Counted from the first letter of the stretch, positions 1-7,096 are shown. The stretch is DNA of 8,310 bases from Acidimicrobiia bacterium (GCA_020027305.1 JAHRAM010000131.1:1-8310), one strand, 5' to 3'. Numbers and translations: made by a program. The notes: generated by a model not told the origin, from the letters alone.

Positions 1-1830
1 GCCGATTTCAACAATCTTGCCTTGCTCTACTACGGCGATTTGGTCGCCACGTTGAGCAGTAGAAAGCCTATGTGCTATCAGCACAGCAGTTTTTCCTTCT
101 AGAAGCAGGTCAAGGGCAGTTTCAATTTTTGATTCTGATTTAAGGTCTAGGTTTGATGTGGCTTCATCTAATATGAGCAATTGGGGTTTGGCGATAAATA
201 CTCTGGCAAGGGCTAGTAGCTGACGTTCCCCAGCAGAAAAAGAAGCCCCTCTTTCATGGCATGGGGTGTCTAACCCCATTGGAAGGTTTGAAATCATTTC
301 GCTCAAACCTGCATTATCAATGGCACCTTCCATATCGGCGGCGCTTGCTTTAGGGTTTGCAACTTTTAGGTTGTCTGCAATTGAGCCATAGAATAAAAAC
401 GGCTCTTGTGGCACTATCGCAATCTGGCTTCGATATGATTCAATGCCAAGCCCTCTAAGTGGCTTTCCATCAATTTGTATTTCACCTGTTGTTGGGTCAT
501 AAAATCGGCTGATGAGTTTGGCGATAGTTGATTTGCCACCGCCAGTTGGGCCAACAATTGCAAGTGTTTGCCCGGCCTGAATATTAAAGTTGACATCGTG
601 AAGCACTTGCTTGTTTGGTTCATATTCAAAGTTCACATTTTTGAAGGTGATGTTTCCTGCCAGCTTACTCATTTGTTTAGCATTTTCAGCTTCTTCAACA
701 CTTGGTTTTTCTAAAAGTAGTTGGCGCAACTTTCTAGCTGCTGCTTGCCCTTGTTGGTATGAATTATAAAGCTGTACCAAAGTTTGTATGGGGGCAAAAA
801 AGCTCGTGATATAAAGGGCAAAAGCAGTTAGCTCGCCAACTGTCATTGACCCATCCACTACAAAGTATCCGCCGATACCAAGCACCACTGCTTGAACTAA
901 GATTCCAATTCCTTCTGTTATGCTGGTGTATTTAGCAGTGGCATACGAGGCGTCTAAATTGGCATCAATATATCTGCCCACATGGTTGTTGTGAACTGTT
1001 GTCTCATTTAATTGGCGATTGTGAGCTTTGATAATTCGAATGCCCGCAAGGCTCTCTGATAGGTGCGACAAAATGTCTGCAATGCGGTTTCTAATCTTGT
1101 TGTAGCTCTTATCAGAAACACCTTTGAACCACAATGAGAGCCCAAATGTCAGGGGAATTGCTACACCTACTGCTAGAGCAGCAAGTAATGGGTGCAAATA
1201 AAACAGCACTCCCACAATCGTCAAAAATGTCAGCCCCTGAACGGCAAAGTTAACTAACCCTTCTTGAAACAATATAGTGAGATATTCCACGTCAGAAGTC
1301 ATTCGCGACATCACAACTCCTGTTTTTTCACGCGTGAAATAACTCATAGAAAGCCGCTGTAGATGGGTGAAGAGTTTAACTCTGAGCTTATACATTAGAT
1401 TTTCAGCCAGCCGCCCAGTGAAGTTGGTTCGTATTTGGCTAACGAAAATGCCTACCACCACGCTGGCTATAAAAATAATTGTGTAGAGCATTAGTGCAGA
1501 AAGGTTTTCTTTCAAAATGCCTTGGTCAATCCCCAATTGGATGAGCAATGGCCCAATAAGCGTTAAGACAGTTTCAGCCAGCACGAGAAATAATGCTGTT
1601 GTAAGTGCCACACGATGGGGGAGAAGAAACCCTGTTAGGGTAAAGGGTCGTTCGGGCTTTGCAAAATGATTGAATTCCACCTCTTCAGCGGTATGTTCAG
1701 GTTCTTTTTCAAGTAGCTTTTTGGCACTATCTGCCATTTCTGTTGGGATACCAGCAAACGGAAGCCCAGCTGCTGTGTTTGATGCAGCCGAGCTTGGCCC
1801 GCTAAAACTTCCTCCGCCTCCAAATACCAT
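1..1830 (-). CDS. ABC exporter half-transporter, catalytic-Walker-B subunit (3' end beyond window)
   Basis: The reading frame stays open from the ATG at 1830 to the window edge, giving 610 visible residues; probably a few dozen C-terminal residues are missing. It has the type-IV ABC exporter plan: a roughly 62-residue cytoplasmic lead with MVFGGGG and PFAGIP, a six-helix membrane domain (about 65-350), then a nucleotide-binding domain. Visible motifs are A-loop Tyr403, Walker A GPTGGGKST (Lys433), Q-loop Gln475, signature FSAGE at 531-535 in place of LSGGQ, Walker B LLILDE with catalytic Glu556, and H-loop His587. The altered signature with intact Walker B marks it as one half of a heterodimer such as BmrCD or TM287/288. 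Its start overlaps the upstream half's stop by one base (TAATG), so the two are surely one operon. An AGGGAG lies 10 nt before the start. The substrate cannot be told; drugs, lipids or peptides are all possible. Confidence 0.93.
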   Translation of the reverse strand, partial: MVFGGGGSFSGPSSAASNTAAGLPFAGIPTEMADSAKKLLEKEPEHTAEEVEFNHFAKPERPFTLTGFLLPHRVALTTALFLVLAETVLTLIGPLLIQLGIDQGILKENLSALMLYTIIFIASVVVGIFVSQIRTNFTGRLAENLMYKLRVKLFTHLQRLSMSYFTREKTGVVMSRMTSDVEYLTILFQEGLVNFAVQGLTFLTIVGVLFYLHPLLAALAVGVAIPLTFGLSLWFKGVSDKSYNKIRNRIADILSHLSESLAGIRIIKAHNRQLNETTVHNNHVGRYIDANLDASYATAKYTSITEGIGILVQAVVLGIGGYFVVDGSMTVGELTAFALYITSFFAPIQTLVQLYNSYQQGQAAARKLRQLLLEKPSVEEAENAKQMSKLAGNITFKNVNFEYEPNKQVLHDVNFNIQAGQTLAIVGPTGGGKSTIAKLISRFYDPTTGEIQIDGKPLRGLGIESYRSQIAIVPQEPFLFYGSIADNLKVANPKASAADMEGAIDNAGLSEMISNLPMGLDTPCHERGASFSAGERQLLALARVFIAKPQLLILDEATSNLDLKSESKIETALDLLLEGKTAVLIAHRLSTAQRGDQIAVVEQGKIVEIG

Positions 1831-3929
1831 TAGCTTTTGTCTCCCTCAATTTCAGCTTTTATAATTTCAGCTCCACTTTCTTCGTCAGCAATTTCTGCTT
1901 CAATTTCTGCTTCAATTTCTTTGCTACGTTTTTCAACCTCAATAAGGATTTCGCGATATCTTGGGTTGCGCTCTAAAAGTTCTTGGTGGGTGCCAGTGTC
2001 TGCAATGCGCCCTTCATCTAAGAGCAAAATACGGTCGGCTAGAGAAATCGTAGACAGCCGATGAGCGATTATAAGAAGTGTGGAATTCTTGGTTTTGACA
2101 TAGTCATGGATATGTGCTTCAGTTGCAACATCTACGGCACTAGTAGCGTCATCTAAAGCAAGAACTGCAGGGTTCAAAAGCAACACGCGTGCCAGTGCTA
2201 CTCTTTGGCGTTGCCCTCCAGACAGGGTATAGCCCCTTTCACCGATAACAGTCTCATACCCTTCTGGCAGGTTGGAAATAAAATCATGAGCTTGACTGGC
2301 TTTAGCTGCTGTTTGGATTTCTTCAAGAGTAGCGTTGGGCTTAGCAAAGGCGATGTTTTTAGCTAGGGAGGTTGAAAATAGAAATGGGTCGTCAAATACT
2401 ATCCCTATGTGGTGGTGGATGCTTGCTTGCGTTAGTTGACGCACATTTTTTCCATCAATTTTAACGGTGCCAGAATCTACATCATAAAATCGCGCTAAGA
2501 GGCGGATAATACTTGACTTACCTGAGCCAGTTCCTCCCACGATGGCGACTGTTTCATTTGCTTGAATAGTGAAGTTAGCCCCATCTAAAACCTTTCTGCG
2601 AGCATTCTTTGCTGTGCCTATTCCTACATTGTTATCGCTGCTGTCATTTTCGCTATGTTCAGTCATTTCGCTGGCAGTGGGATATGTGAAATGAACATCT
2701 TTGAAAGAAATTTCACCTTTGGGCTCAATTAAGTCTTTTGCATCTGGAGCATCTTTTAAGTCAACGGGCGTGTCAATGATTTCATATACCCTTTCAGCAG
2801 CAGCAGCTCCTCGTCTAGCTTGAATAATCATAAACCCAAGCATTCGAAATGGCACCAGCGCCATAATGACATAGGCGTTGAATGCAAATAGGGTTCCGAT
2901 TGAAACTTGCCCCTCAATTACCAACCAACCACCATAACCTAGAACGGCTGCCATACCAAGCTTGGGTAGCCCCTCAATTAGAGGGTTGTATCTTGCCCTA
3001 GCTTTCACTGTTTCAAGCACGCTCCAGCGAACTTGCTTTGATGCTACAGCCATCTTTTTCACTTGCTCTCGTTCACCTGAAAATGCTTTTATGACATGGG
3101 CTCCGTTTGTGCTTTCATCTACGATTGAAGCAATGCCAGCTAATCTAGCTTGGGTTACCCAAGAAAGCGGAAACACAATGTCTCTAAATCGGTTTCCAAG
3201 AAAATAAACCAGTGGGATGGTAGAAAGCGCAACTAAAGCCAGTGGAATATGAATGGTAAACATAAGCACCAAGGCAATAGCAAAAACAAGCAAAGAGGTA
3301 GCAGCTAGCGGTGCAAACGCAAACAGAATCTGAATAGAGCGAATGTCAGAGTTGGCACGTGAGATGACCTCTCCAGAAACGGTTTTGTCATAAAAAGAAA
3401 AAGGTAGGCGAGTGAGGTGTTTGTAGAGCTGTGAGCGCAAAGCATTGTCTAGGGTAAACGCCATTTTTAAAAAGGCAGCCCTATATCGATGCCCTGAAAA
3501 TGCCCGAACTATAGCTAGAGCAGCGATGACTATAACCATAGCAGTTAGGTTTGAGCGATTTCCATCACCAGCTGAGTCAATTGCCCACCTAGAAACATAC
3601 GGCACAAATGATTGTGCGCCTAATGTTAGGAGACTGAAAATTATCCCAAGTGCCAGTGTCTTGGGTTGACTTTTTATTAGCGGCCAAAGTCTTTTTAACC
3701 ACCCTTTTCCCTTGTCGGGGTCAATGCTGGCATTGGGTGGGAGGTGCTCAATCTCTTCAGCAATTGGCGAAAACTTGCTTTGTTGCGACTCTTGTTCCAA
3801 ATTAGAACTTTGTCTTGAATTGGCGCCCTGCCTTAAATCAGATGCTTTCCCTTCTAAGCCATCATCACCTAATTTGTCTTTTGTTAATTTGTCTTTTGTT
3901 AATATATTTATCGGTAGCTCGCGTTTCAT
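1830..3929 (-). CDS. ABC exporter half-transporter, degenerate-site subunit
   Basis: A 699-residue half-transporter if it starts at the ATG at 3929. An in-frame ATG at 3986 would give 718 residues, but it would leave only 16 nt to the divergent gene and put both promoters inside coding sequence; a TAACAT box 7 nt before 3929 favours a leaderless start there. Numbering from 3929: hydrophilic N-terminal tail to about 75, six membrane helices (about 91-366), then the nucleotide-binding domain with A-loop Tyr416, Walker A GGTGSGKSS (Lys471), canonical LSGGQ (569-573) and H-loop His623. The usual Q-loop Gln is Asp513 (VFDDP) and the catalytic Walker B Glu is Asp594 (LALDDATSAVD). It therefore contributes the degenerate ATP site and should pair with the overlapping downstream gene. 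A Ser/Asp/Glu/Asn-rich insertion of about 25-30 residues separates A-loop from Walker A (about 417-446), and an acidic tail ends the protein (671-699). It is longer than the usual 580-640 residues. Substrate unknown. Confidence 0.93.
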   Translation of the reverse strand: MKRELPINILTKDKLTKDKLGDDGLEGKASDLRQGANSRQSSNLEQESQQSKFSPIAEEIEHLPPNASIDPDKGKGWLKRLWPLIKSQPKTLALGIIFSLLTLGAQSFVPYVSRWAIDSAGDGNRSNLTAMVIVIAALAIVRAFSGHRYRAAFLKMAFTLDNALRSQLYKHLTRLPFSFYDKTVSGEVISRANSDIRSIQILFAFAPLAATSLLVFAIALVLMFTIHIPLALVALSTIPLVYFLGNRFRDIVFPLSWVTQARLAGIASIVDESTNGAHVIKAFSGEREQVKKMAVASKQVRWSVLETVKARARYNPLIEGLPKLGMAAVLGYGGWLVIEGQVSIGTLFAFNAYVIMALVPFRMLGFMIIQARRGAAAAERVYEIIDTPVDLKDAPDAKDLIEPKGEISFKDVHFTYPTASEMTEHSENDSSDNNVGIGTAKNARRKVLDGANFTIQANETVAIVGGTGSGKSSIIRLLARFYDVDSGTVKIDGKNVRQLTQASIHHHIGIVFDDPFLFSTSLAKNIAFAKPNATLEEIQTAAKASQAHDFISNLPEGYETVIGERGYTLSGGQRQRVALARVLLLNPAVLALDDATSAVDVATEAHIHDYVKTKNSTLLIIAHRLSTISLADRILLLDEGRIADTGTHQELLERNPRYREILIEVEKRSKEIEAEIEAEIADEESGAEIIKAEIEGDKS
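1841..1846 (-). promoter_or_regulatory. Shine-Dalgarno for the second ABC half
   Basis: AGGGAG on the minus strand, 10 nt before the ATG at 1830 and inside the last codons of the upstream ABC half. Together with the TAATG stop/start overlap it suggests coupled translation and balanced production of the two subunits. Confidence 0.6.
1890..1920 (-). repeat. 12-bp tandem repeat encoding an EIEA acidic tail
   Basis: About 2.6 copies of a 12-bp unit (GAAATTGAAGCA on the minus strand) encode EIEAEIEAEI near the C-terminus of the 699-residue ABC half. The multiple-of-three period keeps the frame, so copy number could change without breaking the gene. The encoded stretch is acidic and probably helical. 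Confidence 0.75.
3871..3903 (-). repeat. 15-bp tandem repeat encoding LTKDK twice
   Basis: Two exact copies of a 15-bp unit (aatttgtcttttgtt on the plus strand, 3871-3885 and 3886-3900) are followed by three bases of a third. They encode two successive LTKDK units in the N-terminal tail of the ABC half. The period is a multiple of three and the tail is low-complexity, so a recent slippage duplication is likely. Confidence 0.8.
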
Positions 3930-3936
3930 TAGAAAA

Positions 3937-3942
3937 ATGTTA
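3937..3942 (-). promoter_or_regulatory. Probable -10 box for the ABC exporter operon (leaderless start)
   Basis: TAACAT on the minus strand fits the actinobacterial TANNNT -10 pattern and lies 7 nt before the ATG at 3929. This spacing would put the transcription start at or within a base or two of the ATG, as in leaderless mRNAs. No Shine-Dalgarno precedes this ATG, which agrees. An overlapping TATAAC (3939-3944) is the alternative reading of the box. No good -35 element is visible. Confidence 0.5.
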
Positions 3943-3949
3943 TATCTAG

Positions 3950-3977
3950 TTAAGGTTACAAATTTTTTGGCTAAGAT
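3950..3977 (+). promoter_or_regulatory. Possible promoter for the CNNM gene pair
   Basis: TAAGAT at 3972-3977 fits a TANNNT -10 box; a weak -35 (TTAAGG, 3950-3955) lies 16 nt upstream. The expected transcription start is about 7 nt downstream, leaving an untranslated leader of roughly 20 nt before the ATG at 4003. Only a poor ribosome-binding sequence (AATAAAGCTGA) is seen. This box and the opposing ABC-operon box lie within about 40 bp, so the two operons may compete or be co-regulated. The region is AT-rich, so chance matches are possible. Confidence 0.4.
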
Positions 3978-4002
3978 TAAGTTCATAGCTCAATAAAGCT
4001 GA

Positions 4003-5316
4003 ATGTCTGTAGCGGTTGGAATTTTTATAGTGATAGCACTTCTATGTGCGAATGCCTTTTTTGTGGCAGCTGAGTTTTCTTTGGTTAGCGTTCAAAAAGA
4101 CAAGATAAAGACACACAAGTCATATCGAGCGCAAGTTGCTGCCAAGCTCTTACAACGTTTAACACTTCACTTGACTGGCTCACAGCTTGGTATTACTGGT
4201 ATGGCACTGCTTTTAGGGTTTGTGGCAGAACCCACAATCGGCGAGTTGATTGAAAAGCCCATTGAAAATATTGTGGGTGAGTCGTCTGCTAGGGGTGTGT
4301 CAATTTTTGTGACATTAGCTTTTGTCACCTTGCTCCACATGATTTTTGGCGAACAAATCCCAAAAATACTTGCAGTTTCTCGCCCCCTTGGCACATCGCT
4401 TGCTCTAGCACCAGCAGTTCGCATATATAGCCTTTTGGTTTTTCCAGTTGTAGCTACAGCAAATGGCCTTGCCAACTGGATTCTTAGAAGGCTAGGAATA
4501 GAACCAGCCGAAGAACTTTCAAATGTTCGTAGCCGTGAAGACCTAGAAGATGTTTTTAAGTCTTCAGGTGGTGAAGTTAAAGAAGTCAATTTATTGACAC
4601 GAAGCCTCCAGTTTGGAGAACAAATTGCAATGGACGCCCTAGTGCCTAGAGTTTCTGTTGAAAGCATAGGCGCAGATGTGAGCGTGAATGAGCTGGTAAA
4701 AAAGTCTATTGACACTGGCTATTCTCGCTTTCCAGTAACAAATGGCGATTTAGATGATGTTTGTGGAATGGTTCATATCAAATCGGTTCATAAGTTGCCA
4801 AGAAACCAATGGGCAAGTAAAACCGTATCTCAGATAATGGTGGATGTGTTGGCAGTTCCAGAAACCATTTCTTTGTCTGACTTGCTTAGTGATATGGGGA
4901 AGAAACGTTCACCGCTGGCTATTGCAGTTGATGAACATGGCGGAACTTCAGGAATCGTTACGGCCGAAGATATTTTAGAGCGCATAGTAGGCGACATTTC
5001 AGACAAACAAGATGAGCCTGCACAAGAATCAGTCGGGCAAGTAAGCGAAGGAGTGTTTATTTTCTCTGGCTCTGTATTAATTGAAGATATTGAGTTGGAA
5101 TGTGGTTTTACTGCCCCAGAAGGCCCATTTGAAACCTTGGCAGGCTTTATGCTTTTTAGGCTTCAACGAATTCCTAGACCAAAAGAGTTACTTCACTATA
5201 AGGGCTGGTGGTTTGAAGTTGTGGAGATGGAATCCAATCGCATTATCAATGTGAAGGTTTCACAGCCTCGCGACTTTTCAAAACAACGCAATTTTCAGTT
5301 AAAGCAGGTGGAATAA
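4003..5316 (+). CDS. CNNM/CorC-family membrane protein with CBS pair and CorC/HlyC domain
   Basis: A 437-residue protein with the full CNNM/CorB architecture. The N-terminal DUF21 membrane domain (about 1-165) opens with NAFFVAAEF (17-25) and contains GEQIPK (116-121), the family's conserved E-x-x-P segment. A CBS pair follows (about 211-265 and 278-332); the second ends with the DEHGGTSG motif (310-317) and TAEDILERIVGDI. A CorC/HlyC C-terminal domain spans about 347-423. Studied relatives move Mg2+ across the cytoplasmic membrane, with the CBS domains binding nucleotide; older annotations read 'hemolysin'. Ion and direction here are inferred. Its stop overlaps the start of a shorter paralogue by one base (TAATG), the same large-then-small order as mycobacterial Rv1842c/Rv1841c. 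The start is supported by the hydrophobic segment beginning at once, although no clear Shine-Dalgarno precedes it. Confidence 0.92.
   Translation: MSVAVGIFIVIALLCANAFFVAAEFSLVSVQKDKIKTHKSYRAQVAAKLLQRLTLHLTGSQLGITGMALLLGFVAEPTIGELIEKPIENIVGESSARGVSIFVTLAFVTLLHMIFGEQIPKILAVSRPLGTSLALAPAVRIYSLLVFPVVATANGLANWILRRLGIEPAEELSNVRSREDLEDVFKSSGGEVKEVNLLTRSLQFGEQIAMDALVPRVSVESIGADVSVNELVKKSIDTGYSRFPVTNGDLDDVCGMVHIKSVHKLPRNQWASKTVSQIMVDVLAVPETISLSDLLSDMGKKRSPLAIAVDEHGGTSGIVTAEDILERIVGDISDKQDEPAQESVGQVSEGVFIFSGSVLIEDIELECGFTAPEGPFETLAGFMLFRLQRIPRPKELLHYKGWWFEVVEMESNRIINVKVSQPRDFSKQRNFQLKQVE
5306..5311 (+). promoter_or_regulatory. Shine-Dalgarno for the second CNNM gene
   Basis: AGGTGG lies 4 nt before the ATG at 5316, within the last codons of the first CNNM gene. 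It fixes the start of the second gene and, with the TAATG overlap, indicates coupled translation. Confidence 0.6.
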
Positions 5317-6314
5317 TGGGAACAGCACTTTATTTAATCGGGGCAGTGTTGCTTATTTTGACAAACACTTTTTTTGTAGCAACTGAGTTTGCTTTGGTTA
5401 CAGTTTCACAAACATTTTTGAATGGCAAAGCAGAAGATGGCGACAAACGGGCAATCTTGGCGCTTTCTGCTAATAGCAAATTGCCAAGATATTTAGCAGG
5501 AGCGCAGTTAGGAATTACAATTTCAACTTTAGCACTGGGATTTTTAGCAGAGCCTGCCGTTGCTCGCTTGTTTGATTTAGTCCCGTTTATCTCTTATGCA
5601 GTGGCTGCCGCGTTGGCACTAGTTTTAGTTACCTTTATTCAAATGGTCGTTGGGGAAATTGTTCCAAAGAATTTGGCGCTGTCAGATCCAGATAAGGCAG
5701 CCTTACTTCTAGCTAGACCTCATCATTGGTTTGTTATTGTGTTGAACCCTATTATCTGGGTGATTGACAAAATAACAGCATTTGGTGTTAGAGCTTTGGG
5801 AGTTTCTGGCCAAGAGTCAAAGAACCGAACTCCAGTTGAGTTGGTGGGTGTCGTAGATGAGTCGTTGGGTGGGGGTGTGATTGACAAGTTTGAACACGAC
5901 TTACTAACAGGAGCAATTGATTTAGGCAGAGAAACTGTTGGGCGAAATATGACCCTTCGTCCTCGCATTGTTTCGGTAAAGCGAAATTCGAAGGTAGAAG
6001 ACATTGAAAAAACTGCCCTTGATAGCGGACACTCTCGTTTGCCAGTGATAACTGCTTCAAACATTATTGGATTTGTTCATGCAAACGACCTGCTGGCTAT
6101 TGCAGACCAAGAAAGGTCAAAAGAAGTTCCTGAAAATTTAATTCGGCCTGTTCTCAAACTAGAAGTGTCGTGCCCACTAGATGAGGCATTGGTATCAATG
6201 CAACAGGAGAGGTGTCATTTAGCAATTGTTTTTGATAAACGCAAAAACATACTTGGGCTTATCACAATGGAAGATGTTTTGGAATCTTTGGTTGGGGATT
6301 TCCCGGAAGACTGA
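5316..6314 (+). CDS. CNNM/CorC-family membrane protein, short paralogue lacking the CorC/HlyC domain
   Basis: A 332-residue paralogue of the preceding gene. The DUF21 membrane domain (about 1-165) has NTFFVATEF (17-25), AGAQLGIT (61-68) and GEIVPKNLA (113-121). A CBS pair follows (about 212-262 and 278-328), and the protein stops just after MEDVLESLVGDF, so there is no CorC/HlyC domain. The second CBS domain lacks the usual DE(H/Y)GG motif and reads FDKRKNILG instead. The likely role is a partner subunit of the upstream protein in one cation transport or sensing unit. Overlap, order and sizes resemble mycobacterial Rv1842c (about 455 residues) and Rv1841c (about 345), recalled from memory. 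The early stop is probably genuine, since this short form is common in the family. The gene converges on fabI with 10 nt between stops. Confidence 0.9.
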   Translation: MGTALYLIGAVLLILTNTFFVATEFALVTVSQTFLNGKAEDGDKRAILALSANSKLPRYLAGAQLGITISTLALGFLAEPAVARLFDLVPFISYAVAAALALVLVTFIQMVVGEIVPKNLALSDPDKAALLLARPHHWFVIVLNPIIWVIDKITAFGVRALGVSGQESKNRTPVELVGVVDESLGGGVIDKFEHDLLTGAIDLGRETVGRNMTLRPRIVSVKRNSKVEDIEKTALDSGHSRLPVITASNIIGFVHANDLLAIADQERSKEVPENLIRPVLKLEVSCPLDEALVSMQQERCHLAIVFDKRKNILGLITMEDVLESLVGDFPED

Positions 6315-6324
6315 AGATAGTAGC

Positions 6325-7092
6325 CTATGCTCCGATGGCGTGGTAGCCACCATCTACGTGAATGATTTCTCCAGTAGTGGCAGGAAACCAATCAGAAAGC
6401 AAGGCAACTGCGGTTTTAGCAACTGGTTTTGAATCTTTGACGTCCCAGCCTAATGGGGCGCGCTCAGCCCAAGCCTCTTCAAAAGCACCAAAGCCTGGAA
6501 TAGACTTTGCAGCCATAGTGCGTATAGGTCCAGCAGCCAATAGGTTTATGCGAATTTTATTTTCGCCTAACTCTTTTGCTAAATATCTAGCCGTTGATTC
6601 TAGAGCTGCTTTTGCAACCCCCATCCAGTCATAGACGGGCCAAGCTTTAGTGGCATCAAAGTCAAGCCCTAAAATAGAACCACCGTTTGGCATTAAGGGA
6701 ACGCACATTTTTGAAAGTGCTTTAAGCGAAAAGGCTGAAATCTCAAGTGCTACTGAAACATCTTCCCATGGGGCTTCCATGAAATTTCCACCTAGGCAAC
6801 TTTCAGGGGCAAAGGCAATTGAGTGAAGGGCAGCGTCTAGCTCGCCCATTTCTTTTTTGATTTCAGCCCCGACTGCTTCAATATGTTCATCTGATGTGAT
6901 ATCTAGTTCAAGCACAGGTGGATTGCTAGAAAGTTTTTTGGCAGTGCGTTTTGTAAGAGAAAGCCCTCTTCCAGCTCCAGTTAAAATAAGCTCACCACCT
7001 TCTGCCTCAGCAATTTTTGCGATGTTGAAAGCTAAAGAAGCGTCGGTGAGAACACCGGTAATTAGGATTTTCTTTCCGTCTAAGATTCCCAT
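6325..7092 (-). CDS. fabI: Enoyl-[acyl-carrier-protein] reductase, InhA-like FabI
   Basis: A 255-residue short-chain dehydrogenase fold enzyme that reduces trans-2-enoyl-ACP with NAD(P)H, the last step of each type-II fatty-acid elongation cycle in the cytoplasm. The N-terminus has the divergent FabI nucleotide-binding pattern (GVLTDASLAF, 13-22), with Asp64 (LELD) where InhA contacts the adenine and Ser91 in HSIAF matching InhA Ser94. The catalytic set is Phe145 (LDFD), Tyr154 and Lys161 (YDWMGVAK, Y-x6-K). GPIRT (188-192) and the C-terminal PATTGEIIHVDGG match InhA closely. The substrate-binding loop (about 193-210) is around ten residues shorter than in InhA, which suggests ordinary-length acyl chains rather than mycolate precursors. 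It starts 4 nt after the secF stop, with AGGGAG 8 nt before the ATG. No fabG lies beside it, unlike mycobacterial mabA-inhA. Confidence 0.94.
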   Translation of the reverse strand: MGILDGKKILITGVLTDASLAFNIAKIAEAEGGELILTGAGRGLSLTKRTAKKLSSNPPVLELDITSDEHIEAVGAEIKKEMGELDAALHSIAFAPESCLGGNFMEAPWEDVSVALEISAFSLKALSKMCVPLMPNGGSILGLDFDATKAWPVYDWMGVAKAALESTARYLAKELGENKIRINLLAAGPIRTMAAKSIPGFGAFEEAWAERAPLGWDVKDSKPVAKTAVALLSDWFPATTGEIIHVDGGYHAIGA

Positions 7093-7096
7093 ATCT

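Noticed and set aside
1635..1823. 62-codon minus-strand open frame beginning near the start of the second ABC half
   Set aside because: It is an alternative frame of the N-terminal part of that ABC gene, whose own frame continues cleanly to all nucleotide-binding motifs.
3871..3903. Direct repeats considered as an operator or CRISPR-like array
   Set aside because: There are only two adjacent copies with no spacers, in frame within a coding tail; slippage duplication explains them.
1..3929. The ABC pair considered as a dedicated bacteriocin, siderophore or lantibiotic exporter
   Set aside because: No precursor peptide, modification enzyme, peptidase domain or siderophore gene is next to it in the window, so no substrate can be argued.
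1837..3996. Several plus-strand open frames of 74-94 codons
   Set aside because: All lie opposite the first ABC half and have Ser-rich, domain-free translations typical of antisense shadows.
4167..4715. 182-codon open frame on the minus strand
   Set aside because: It lies wholly opposite the first CNNM gene, whose protein is clearly conserved along this region. The antisense translation is Ser/Thr-rich, shows no recognisable domain and has no ribosome-binding site of note.
5723..6064. Two overlapping minus-strand open frames (113 and 90 codons)
   Set aside because: Both are antisense to the CBS-domain part of the second CNNM gene and show no domain or motif; they are coding shadows.
6334..6354. 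Hairpin GATG..GTGG-TAG-CCAC..CATC near the end of fabI, considered as a terminator
   Set aside because: It has a two-base bulge, a three-base loop and no T-tract on either strand, and it encodes the conserved GGYH end of FabI.
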